Positions 19,801-25,722 of a stretch of 64,000 nt of DNA are shown piece after piece. The position numbers were made by a program, and so were the translations under genes. This DNA comes from Flexivirga endophytica (GTDB taxonomy: Bacteria > Actinomycetota > Actinomycetes > Actinomycetales > Dermatophilaceae), in the NCBI RefSeq assembly GCF_014640635.1, contig NZ_BMHI01000008.1, forward strand, positions 1-64,000. Direction: 5' to 3'. Each line of letters begins with the position of its first letter. Positions within the stretch are counted from its first letter, which is position 1. The notes under the pieces were generated by a model. The model was not told where the DNA came from. It saw only the letters and a list, made by a program, of their open reading frames with translations, and searched no databases.

Positions 19801-20225
19801 TCGGGGTCGGGCACGCCGTTCTGCGGGGCGGTGAGACCGAGAGACAGCTCGGTGCCGAAAACCGTTCGCAATCCATAACTCTCGGCTGCCTCGGCGAAAC
19901 GTACGATGCCGTAGAGACCGTCGTGGTCGGTGATGGCCAGGCCGTGCAGCCGCTGACGCGCGGCCTCGGTGACAAGATCCTCGGGTGCCGCGGCACCGTC
20001 GAGGAAGCTGTAGTGGGAATGCGCGTGCAGCTCGGCATACGGGACGACCGGGCCGGTCGGCGTCTCCAGCTCCGATGGTCGGAAGGGCTTCCGCTTGCGC
20101 GAGAAGACCGGTCCGTCACCTCCATCGGCAGGCTGGCCACGCACGCTGCGCTCCTCGGGCCGTATGCCGCGGGACAACGCCTGCTCCAGCTGCGACCACG
20201 GTATGGCGGGGTTACTCCAACCCAT
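16812..20225 (-). CDS. dnaE2: DnaE2: error-prone DNA polymerase III alpha subunit
   Basis: A 1137-residue C-family polymerase. The N-terminal PHP domain begins at ELHAHSHYSFLDGA, the catalytic aspartates lie in PDIDVDFDSGRRE, and the C-terminal OB fold includes VQVGGVITHRQRP. Family role: damage-induced mutagenic translesion synthesis together with ImuA and ImuB. It is the last gene of the minus-strand cassette imuA-imuB-dnaE2. ATG 20225 has CGGAG upstream (GGAGTCGCC, ATG). A short repeat (20247-20287) separates it from imuB, so it may also have its own transcript. Length and motifs are complete. Confidence 0.96.
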   Translation of the reverse strand: MGWSNPAIPWSQLEQALSRGIRPEERSVRGQPADGGDGPVFSRKRKPFRPSELETPTGPVVPYAELHAHSHYSFLDGAAAPEDLVTEAARQRLHGLAITDHDGLYGIVRFAEAAESYGLRTVFGTELSLGLTAPQNGVPDPEGKHLLVLARGAEGYRRLARAVTEGQLADTAEKGKPLYDLRALAEEAAGQWVVLTGCRKGSVPSALARHGHNAAVAELRSLQELFGKENVFVELTDHGDPNDSATCDRLAGVAHEAGALTVATNAVHYAGPDQYPLATALAAVRSRRSLEELDSWLPVHGAAYVRSGAEMAQRMRRFPGAVERTVELADDLAFSLRAASPRLPRQEVPAGHTPMSWLRELTMRGAAERYPKDNHAAYERIARELNVIEKKDFPGYFLIVHEIVQFARSRGILCQGRGSAAASAVCFVLGITVIDPIFYELPFERFLSELREEAPDIDVDFDSGRREEVIQHVYQRYGRRNAAQVANVVTYRPKNAVRDMAKALGASQGQQDAWSRQVERWGAEISSADHDIPAPVIDLARQVLSYPRHLGIHSGGMVLTDRPVSEVCPIEHARMTDRTVLQWDKDDCAWMGLVKFDLLGLGMLAALQHTFDLVERHTGEQWRIETLPRNEPGVYDMLCRADSIGVFQVESRAQMGTLPRLKPRSFYDLAVEIGLIRPGPIQGGAVHPYIRRRTGKEDVTYSHPLLQPVLERTLGVPLFQEQLMQMAIAVGDCSPADADLLRRAMGSKRGVERIDTLRTKLYDGMARNGIPPETAEEIYNKIEAFANFGFAESHALSFAVLVYASSWLKLHYPAAFLAGLLRSQPMGFYSPQTLTGDARRHGVEVLSPDLMRSSVHADLEPDSPDAVDRRGGSDECLRDHTQEEIGEFDSDTSPDWQEHRRDWHYSVRLGLADITALGEAAAERIVQTRDLSGPFSDLADLARRADLDTEQMEALSLSGALDALTGSRRDALWRSAEAASIRGDQLPVRVPYQPPLLPELSIGELLMHDLQATGISPGDHPIRHVRADLDARGVLPIEQLKGFHTGRRVQVGGVITHRQRPATAGGITFVNVEDETGILNVIVSKGVWHRYRRIARSSPAMVVRGILERSEDGVTNLLADRLEHLTIHVRSMSRDFQ

Positions 20226-20246
20226 GGCGACTCCGTGGGAGCTCTT

Positions 20247-20287
20247 GGTCTCGATACGGCTCCGCTAGCGCTCCGCCTACTCGACCA
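20247..20287. repeat. Dispersed GGTCTCGATACG palindromic repeat (copy 1)
   Basis: TGGTCTCGATACGGCTCC, a central GCTAGCGC, and CGCCTACTCGACCAGC form an imperfect hairpin of a kind widely scattered in Micrococcales genomes. It lies between imuB and dnaE2. A second, inverted relative is at 50523-50571. Confidence 0.75.
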
Positions 20288-20293
20288 GCGAGG

Positions 20294-21877
20294 TCAGTCA
20301 TAACGAGCCTCGGTGAACCAGGTGTCGCCGTCGGCGAGCAGCAGCCACGCAGCCTGCTGATTGTCGGTCAGTTGGAAACGGTTGAGGTGCCTGCCTTTTC
20401 GCCACCAGCGTTGCTGGATCGGCCACGGCCCAGCCCACTGCTCGATGCGCCGATGGCCTTCCTGCAGCCGCAACCAGGCGGGTTGCCCGCTGACCGTGCC
20501 GCGGTCGTCGACGGTCACCGGCTCGCCGAGATCGGTGAGCACCTGCACCTGGCTGGCGCTGCTGAAGACGGTGGCCGGGGCGGGGCCGGGCACGGCGCCT
20601 GGCCAGGGCTGCTCGAGGCGGCGTTCGCGAACGGTCGGCAGGGCGTCACCCCACGGCCGCAGGACGCGCCGCTCGTGCAGCAGCCGGCCACCGGCCACCG
20701 TGCCGGTCAGCACGGCATCGTGGCCGAGCCGGTGTTGCAGGGTGGTCAGGGCGTGCTCGACCTTCTCGTCCGGCCGGTCACCCCACAGACCCTGCGCGTG
20801 GTGCTCGGCGTTGTCGATCGACTCGGGCAACACCTGCACGGAGAGCACCGAAGCTCCCAAGGAGTCGTCATCGACGGTTGCCGCCTCGGTCGCGAGATCC
20901 TCCAACTGCCAACGGATCCGGTCCAGAACCTCGGAGCTGCCGAACTGCCACGGATGACGCCAGAGGCGCTCGAAGAGAGCGTCGGGCTCGAGTTGCACGG
21001 TGACCCGGATCTCGGTGCAGATCAACGACGAACGGGTGAGCAGCTGGGCGAAGTCGGAGGCGGCCGGCTCGCAGTGCGCGATGATCTGCTCGACCCGGTC
21101 GGTGGCCGGGTCGAAGACGACATGCATGCCCAGCTCCGGTGGCACCGTGCGAGGACTCAGGATCGGTGCGTCCTCGCCGCTGGCGAGCTGGTGTGCGCGT
21201 AGGCCGGCAGCGCCGAACCGGGCGTGCACCTGATCGCGCGGCAGCTGCACCAGGTCACCGAGCTTGCGAATCCCCATGCGTTGCAAGAGGTTGTCCAGCT
21301 TCTTGTCGCACGCGACGGCAACGGGCAGCCCGGCGAGGAAGTCGGCGGAACCTCCTGCGGGGACGATGTGCAGCGGTGTCACGGTGGAGCTGGTGTAAGC
21401 AGCCTGCTCGGCGGTGAAGAGACCGTCGGCGACGGCGACCCGCAGATCGACCGGCAGGCGCAACTCGTGCTCGGTGAAGTCGTGCAGGTGGGCGAGGAGG
21501 GCGTTCGCGGCGGCGTGCTCACCACCGTAGAAACGACCGGCTCCCTGTGCGCGCACCGCGGCGATGCCCGGACGGACCACGTGCACGTCGGGGATCTTCT
21601 CCTCGACCGCCTGCAGCACCGGCTCGAAGGCGCGTGCTTCGGCCACGACGTCATGGGGCAGCACGATCAGCTCCGGGCACCGATGCTGTGCCTGGCGGAT
21701 GCGCAATCCGACGGTGACGCCCTCGAGCTTGGCGGCGGCGGAGCAGGCCACGACGAAGCCGCGGTCGGTGAGGGCGATGGCCTGATCGGCGGAGATGCCC
21801 TGGGTGAGCCGGGCCGCCAGCACCGACCAGCCCGGGCACCAGAGGAGCATGACGCGCACGGGTGAGTTGGTGATCAT
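20294..21877 (-). CDS. imuB: ImuB: Y-family polymerase homologue of the mutasome
   Basis: A 527-residue Y-family-like protein. The position that carries the first catalytic Asp in active Y polymerases reads MLLWCPGWSVLAA here, so polymerase activity is not expected. That is the known state of ImuB, which acts as the hub linking DnaE2 to the sliding clamp. A clamp-binding-like segment, AEHHAQGLWGDRP-type (QGLWG), sits about two thirds along. ATG 21877 is chosen with GGAG eight bases upstream; the GTG at 21895 is the alternative. A repeat cluster divides it from imuA. Confidence 0.94.
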   Translation of the reverse strand: MITNSPVRVMLLWCPGWSVLAARLTQGISADQAIALTDRGFVVACSAAAKLEGVTVGLRIRQAQHRCPELIVLPHDVVAEARAFEPVLQAVEEKIPDVHVVRPGIAAVRAQGAGRFYGGEHAAANALLAHLHDFTEHELRLPVDLRVAVADGLFTAEQAAYTSSTVTPLHIVPAGGSADFLAGLPVAVACDKKLDNLLQRMGIRKLGDLVQLPRDQVHARFGAAGLRAHQLASGEDAPILSPRTVPPELGMHVVFDPATDRVEQIIAHCEPAASDFAQLLTRSSLICTEIRVTVQLEPDALFERLWRHPWQFGSSEVLDRIRWQLEDLATEAATVDDDSLGASVLSVQVLPESIDNAEHHAQGLWGDRPDEKVEHALTTLQHRLGHDAVLTGTVAGGRLLHERRVLRPWGDALPTVRERRLEQPWPGAVPGPAPATVFSSASQVQVLTDLGEPVTVDDRGTVSGQPAWLRLQEGHRRIEQWAGPWPIQQRWWRKGRHLNRFQLTDNQQAAWLLLADGDTWFTEARYD

Positions 21878-21914
21878 GGTCCCGTCTCCGAGCACATGTT
21901 TGCCGAAGGATGGG

Positions 21915-22028
21915 CGGGGTCCCCGCGAAGTATTCGGAGGAGGCGGGCCCCGACGAAGTATCGGAGGAGCGGAGCGGGGGAGAACTTCGTTGGGTGCAGG
22001 GTAGCGGAGGAGAAACTTCGTGGGGTGC
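21915..22028. repeat. Nested two-head, two-tail copy of the palindromic repeat
   Basis: From CGGGGTCCCCG (21915) the order is head (GCGAAGTATTCGGAGG), head (CGAAGTATCGGAGGAGCGG), tail (GAGAACTTCGTTGGGTG), tail (GAGAAACTTCGTGGGGTGC). The outer head can pair with the outer tail and the inner head with the inner tail, a hairpin within a hairpin. It fills the gap between imuB and imuA, where it might trim read-through in the mutasome transcript. Confidence 0.85.
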
Positions 22029-22031
22029 CGA

Positions 22032-22640
22032 TCATGGCCGGACCGGTATGGCGAGATCGACGTGCCGGGTGCGGTGCCGCTCGGTCACCTCGAACCGCAG
22101 GGTGCCGCCGGAGAGGTGGCCGTGCCCGGCATGCAGGCCGGCCCACCGCACGATCCGGCCGGTGAGCGCGGCGGCAGCACGCGGCCAGTCACCGAGCACG
22201 ACCAGCGTGCTGCCGCTGGTGCGCAGCCGGGCGAGCAGGCGGGACACCTCGCCAGGCGAGATGTGCTCCGGAGGCGTCGCGACGACCAGCGCGGTGACCT
22301 CGACGAGGGACGCGATCACCGAGGTCCAGTCGGCGGGGGAGATCTGGGGGACCAGCGCCAGCCGGTCGAGCCGAACACCCCACTCGGCGGCCGCCTCGAC
22401 GCCGAGATCGGGCAGCCCAACGACGCCGCACCACGACCCGGCCAACGACGGCCCGGCGAGCAGGGCGAGCGCGGCGCTCATCGAGCCGTGCAACGCGTAG
22501 ACCGCACCGCCGCGCAGCCCCCGGGGGAACAACTCCGTGAGGGCGGGGTGCACCGGCACGCTGTCAGCAGCGGGCGTCTGCTCGTGCCGCTGCAGCAGGT
22601 CGTGCAACTCGGCAACCCGGGTCGCGGTGGGTGCTGTCAT
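22032..22640 (-). CDS. imuA: ImuA-like (actinobacterial ImuA') mutasome accessory protein
   Basis: A 202-residue protein from ATG 22640, with a degenerate RecA-like fold (GLRGGAVYALHGSMSAALALLAG in place of a normal Walker A). It is the first gene of the imuA-imuB-dnaE2 cassette. Family role: needed for damage-induced mutagenesis with ImuB and DnaE2. A perfect SOS box lies 12 bases upstream. ATG 22649 in frame is only two bases from the box and so less likely. Confidence 0.88.
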   Translation of the reverse strand: MTAPTATRVAELHDLLQRHEQTPAADSVPVHPALTELFPRGLRGGAVYALHGSMSAALALLAGPSLAGSWCGVVGLPDLGVEAAAEWGVRLDRLALVPQISPADWTSVIASLVEVTALVVATPPEHISPGEVSRLLARLRTSGSTLVVLGDWPRAAAALTGRIVRWAGLHAGHGHLSGGTLRFEVTERHRTRHVDLAIPVRP

Positions 22641-22651
22641 GCGTTCCATGA

Positions 22652-22667
22652 TCGAACGTGTGTTCGA
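22652..22667. promoter_or_regulatory. LexA SOS box of the mutasome
   Basis: TCGAACGTGTGTTCGA is a perfect match to the actinobacterial LexA operator (TCGAAC, four bases, GTTCGA). It lies directly before imuA and so should make the whole cassette DNA-damage inducible. The divergent hydrolase gene starts about 70 bases to the other side. Confidence 0.95.
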
Positions 22668-22736
22668 TAAAGTCAATCGGCGGTGCAGCGTCGATGCGGT
22701 GGTCGGCGGCAATCACCCCACGGCCATAATCGTCGG

Positions 22737-23591
22737 GTGATCGCATCTACCGCCTGGCGCGCCCTGGCACGTGGTCCGGTCGAATTGGCGTATGCCGAAG
22801 CCGGCGCCGGCGATCACCCGGTGGTCCTGCTGCACGGCCTGGCCGGCACGGCCCAGGAATGGTCGGTCACGCTACGCGCGCTCAGCGACACCCATCGGGT
22901 GGCGGCCCTGGAACAGCGCGGTCACGGGCATTCGACGCGTGTGCCGAAGGATGTGACCCGGGCGGCGTACGTCGCGGACGTGGTGGCGTTGATCGATCGA
23001 CTCGGCGGCGGCCCGGTGACACTCGTCGGGCAATCGATGGGCGGTCATACGGCGATGCTCGTGGCAGCCGAAAACCCGCACTTGGTAAGGCAATTGGTGA
23101 TGGTCGAAGCCGGAGTCGGTGGTGGCGGTGATGCTGCCACGGCACCGGTTGAGCAGTGGCTGCGCAGTTGGCCGGCGCGCTTCCCGGACCGGGATGCCTT
23201 CACCGACTTCTTCATGAGTGCCGACCGAGGCGAGGCAAGAAGCAACGGGACGCCGGCGGCCGGTGAAGCGTGGGCGGACGGCCTGCAGTTCGACGCGGGT
23301 GGCCTGGTTCCGTGCTGGGACACGGACGTGCTGGTCGAGGCACTGCGCGCGGTGCACGTCTTGCCCCGGTGGCGGGCGTGGGAGTCCGTGAGCGTCCCGA
23401 CGCACCTGGTGGTGGCCGAGCGCAGCGCCATACCGACCGAGCAGGTGGAGCGGATGCGCCGCCGTGCGAACGTCGAGTGCACCGTGATCGCCGGCGCCGG
23501 TCATGACCTGCACCTGGAACAGCCGCAGGCGTGGCGGCAGACCCTGGAGCGCATTCTGAACGCGTGCGGGCCGGTCACCGAAGATCGGTGA
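22737..23591 (+). CDS. Alpha/beta hydrolase
   Basis: A 284-residue alpha/beta-hydrolase with oxyanion motif LLHGLAGTAQEW, nucleophile elbow GQSMGG and catalytic His in GAGHDLHLE. Substrate unknown. GTG 22737 has CATAAT six bases upstream, so a leaderless start is likely; the upstream in-frame ATG runs into the SOS box. The final codons and stop lie within a strong hairpin terminator. Confidence 0.88.
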   Translation: MIASTAWRALARGPVELAYAEAGAGDHPVVLLHGLAGTAQEWSVTLRALSDTHRVAALEQRGHGHSTRVPKDVTRAAYVADVVALIDRLGGGPVTLVGQSMGGHTAMLVAAENPHLVRQLVMVEAGVGGGGDAATAPVEQWLRSWPARFPDRDAFTDFFMSADRGEARSNGTPAAGEAWADGLQFDAGGLVPCWDTDVLVEALRAVHVLPRWRAWESVSVPTHLVVAERSAIPTEQVERMRRRANVECTVIAGAGHDLHLEQPQAWRQTLERILNACGPVTEDR

Positions 23592-23603
23592 CCGGCCCGC
23601 ACG
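23563..23603. terminator. Bidirectional hairpin terminator
   Basis: A perfect 18-bp stem, 23563-23580 with 23586-23603, and a five-base loop. The right arm contains the hydrolase TGA. It lies between two convergent genes (hydrolase and ferritin). There is no T-run, as is common in high-GC genomes. Confidence 0.85.
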
Positions 23604-23618
23604 GGGTGCGTCGGTCTA

Positions 23619-24137
23619 TCAGCCGGCGGTGTTCTCGGTGGTGGCCACCGGGCGCTGGGCCAGCTCGTCATCGAGGCGCAGCAGGCCGGGACCGTCGTCG
23701 TTGATCAGCTTGACGCGTCCGACGATCTCGTCGACCGACGACTCCTCTTCGACCTGCTCGCTCAGGAACCACAGCAGCAGCGGACGGGAGTCGAGATCGC
23801 CGGCCTTCTCCGTCGCGGCGTAGAGATCGCGGATCGAGGCGGAGACCTTCTGCTCGTGCGAGAGGGCGGCCTCGAAGACGGCGAGTACGGACTTGACGCT
23901 GACCTTGGGGGCGGCGATGGCACCGATCACCGGGTGGTTGGCGCGGTCGCTGAGGTGGTCGATGAACTTGTTGGCGTGGACGATCTCCTCGTCGGCCTGG
24001 TGTCGCAACCACGCGGCGATGCCCGGCAGGTCTCGGTCCTCCATCTCGATCGCGAGCTGACGGTAGACCATCGAGGACTCGAACTCCAGGGTGATCTGGG
24101 CGTTGAACTTCTTCTCAAGTGCGGCGCTCATCTTCAT
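23619..24137 (-). CDS. Ferritin
   Basis: A 172-residue non-haem ferritin (iron storage, ferroxidase). Seen: LEKKFNAQITLEFESSMVYRQLA with an N-terminal iron-ligand Glu, then DEEIVHANKFIDHLSDR carrying the ExxH ligand pair, and a late QVEEESSVDEIV ligand region. ATG 24137 starts MKMSAALE. Upstream the octamer GTTTGCCT occurs twice 20 bases apart (24179-24186 and 24199-24206), which may be a regulator site, though it does not match an IdeR box clearly. Confidence 0.95.
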   Translation of the reverse strand: MKMSAALEKKFNAQITLEFESSMVYRQLAIEMEDRDLPGIAAWLRHQADEEIVHANKFIDHLSDRANHPVIGAIAAPKVSVKSVLAVFEAALSHEQKVSASIRDLYAATEKAGDLDSRPLLLWFLSEQVEEESSVDEIVGRVKLINDDGPGLLRLDDELAQRPVATTENTAG

Positions 24138-24246
24138 GGGCCTCAGCGTAGGTGGCGACGGTTGCCGCGGCCAGCAAAGTTTGCCTACCCACAGTTGGGT
24201 TTGCCTCACCTTCTTGTGGATCCACGAGCCAACCCGAGGCTTGCAC

Positions 24247-24540
24247 TCAGTCCTGCCGGACCAATGACTGATAGTCGGGGTGCCGGTCGATCCAGGCCTT
24301 GATGAAGGGGCAGTCCGGCACCACGGAACGTTCGCCGGTGGAGCGCACCTCGTCCAGCGCATACCGCGCGATCGCCGAGCCCACGCCCTTGCTCTCGAAC
24401 TTCGGGTCGACCTCGGTGTGCACGAAGGTGATCCGGCCCTCGGAGAGCCGGTAGACCGCGAACCCTGCGAGCAGACCGCCGATGCGGGCCTCGTAGCGGC
24501 TCTGGTCCAGGTTGTCGCGCACTGGGATGTCGTCAGTCAT
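24247..24540 (-). CDS. Small GNAT-like N-acetyltransferase (YjdJ type)
   Basis: A 97-residue acetyltransferase-like protein with a short acetyl-CoA loop (VDPKFESKGVGSAIARYALDE) and the family ending VVPDCPFIKAWIDRHPDYQSLV. Such short GNAT folds are widespread and their substrates unknown. ATG 24540 starts it. The ferritin gene follows on the same strand after about 110 bases. Confidence 0.9.
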   Translation of the reverse strand: MTDDIPVRDNLDQSRYEARIGGLLAGFAVYRLSEGRITFVHTEVDPKFESKGVGSAIARYALDEVRSTGERSVVPDCPFIKAWIDRHPDYQSLVRQD

Positions 24541-24644
24541 GGATCCATCTTGGACCTCGTGGCAAGGGGCGTTGCGCGACCGATGCCGAATGTCAGAGGT
24601 CGGGTCTAGCGTTTTGTCGCATCATTCGTGGAGGAGTGAGACAG

Positions 24645-25604
24645 ATGAATGACCTGGAGAGTTGGCTCCTCGAGGGGGATCCGTCGGTCCGTTGGCAGGT
24701 GCTGCGCGACCTGACCGGCGCATCCGAGGACGAGGTGACGGTCGAGCGATCTCGGGTCGCGCAGACGGGTCAGGGCAAGCGACTGCTCGATCTGTATGTC
24801 GAGGGGGCGTGGGCCGGTGGTGCCTGCTTCCCGAGCCAGGATTGGCGACCGCCGGACGGACCGGTCGGCGACCCCGAGGGACAACCGTGGACTGCCACGC
24901 TTCCGACGCTGCGGTTGTTGCGCGAATTCGGTGTGGATCCTCAGGATTCGCGAGTGGTGACTGCCGTCGATGGCGTTCGTGAGGGTTGTCGTTGGGAGTA
25001 TGACGGGTCGGCGTTCTTCGACGGTGAGGTCGAGCCGTGCATCAACGGCGGCACCGTCGCGGTCGGTGCCTACTTCGGCCAGGACGTGGACGGCGTCGTC
25101 CGGCGCCTGCTCGGCGAGCAACTCGACGACGGTGGCTGGAACTGCGAGGCTGAGAACGGCTCCACGCGGTCGTCGTTCCACACGACGATCTGCGTGTTGG
25201 AGGGATTGCTCGACTACGAGCGATCCGGCGGTGATCTCGAGGTCGCGGACGCGCGGCGACTGGGCGAGCAATATCTGTTGCAGCGCAAGCTCTTTCGGCG
25301 GGCGAGCAGCGGCGAGGTCGCGGATGCGGACTGGTTGCAGTTCTCGTTCCCGACGCAGTGGCACTACGACGTGCTGCGCGGCCTCGACTACTTCCGCGCG
25401 GTCGGTGGCACGCCCGACCAGCGGCTGACCGACGCCGTCGAGCACGTCCGCTCCAAGCGACAGCCGGATGGCAGTTGGCTGCAGGAGAACACCCATCCCG
25501 GGTTGATTCACTTCGAGCTCGAGGACGGCGACGGCAAGCCGAGTCGCTGGAACACCCTTCGTGCCCTGCGGGTGTTGCGCTGGACCGACGAGGCGACTGC
25601 CTGA
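24645..25604 (+). CDS. Squalene-cyclase-like alpha/alpha-barrel protein
   Basis: A 319-residue protein resembling prenyltransferase/squalene-cyclase repeats (LLGEQLDDGGWNCEAENGST and RSKRQPDGSWLQE are QW-like). It lacks a recognisable DXDD catalytic motif, so cyclase activity is doubtful. Cytosolic, no signal peptide. ATG 24645 is well placed behind GGAGGAG (24630-24636). It lies upstream of the uvrA-like gene on the same strand. Confidence 0.8.
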   Translation: MNDLESWLLEGDPSVRWQVLRDLTGASEDEVTVERSRVAQTGQGKRLLDLYVEGAWAGGACFPSQDWRPPDGPVGDPEGQPWTATLPTLRLLREFGVDPQDSRVVTAVDGVREGCRWEYDGSAFFDGEVEPCINGGTVAVGAYFGQDVDGVVRRLLGEQLDDGGWNCEAENGSTRSSFHTTICVLEGLLDYERSGGDLEVADARRLGEQYLLQRKLFRRASSGEVADADWLQFSFPTQWHYDVLRGLDYFRAVGGTPDQRLTDAVEHVRSKRQPDGSWLQENTHPGLIHFELEDGDGKPSRWNTLRALRVLRWTDEATA

Positions 25605-25722
25605 TTGCGGTGATCGGTGATTCGTGCCGACCTGAGCGGTCGAAAATCCACTGGCAACGGTTCCAGGAGCACCCGGAAGGGATCCCGTTGTGCTGGGCGA
25701 CGGCAGCAGATACACATGGGCA

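Noticed and set aside
22683-22736. Longer N-terminus for the hydrolase after the SOS box
   Set aside because: The added residues are Arg/His-rich and unlike the family, and GTG 22737 has a -10 at the right distance.
24179-24206. IdeR/DtxR iron box before ferritin
   Set aside because: The repeated GTTTGCCT is a direct repeat, not the 19-bp inverted TTAGG-type box, so it was only mentioned in the ferritin entry.
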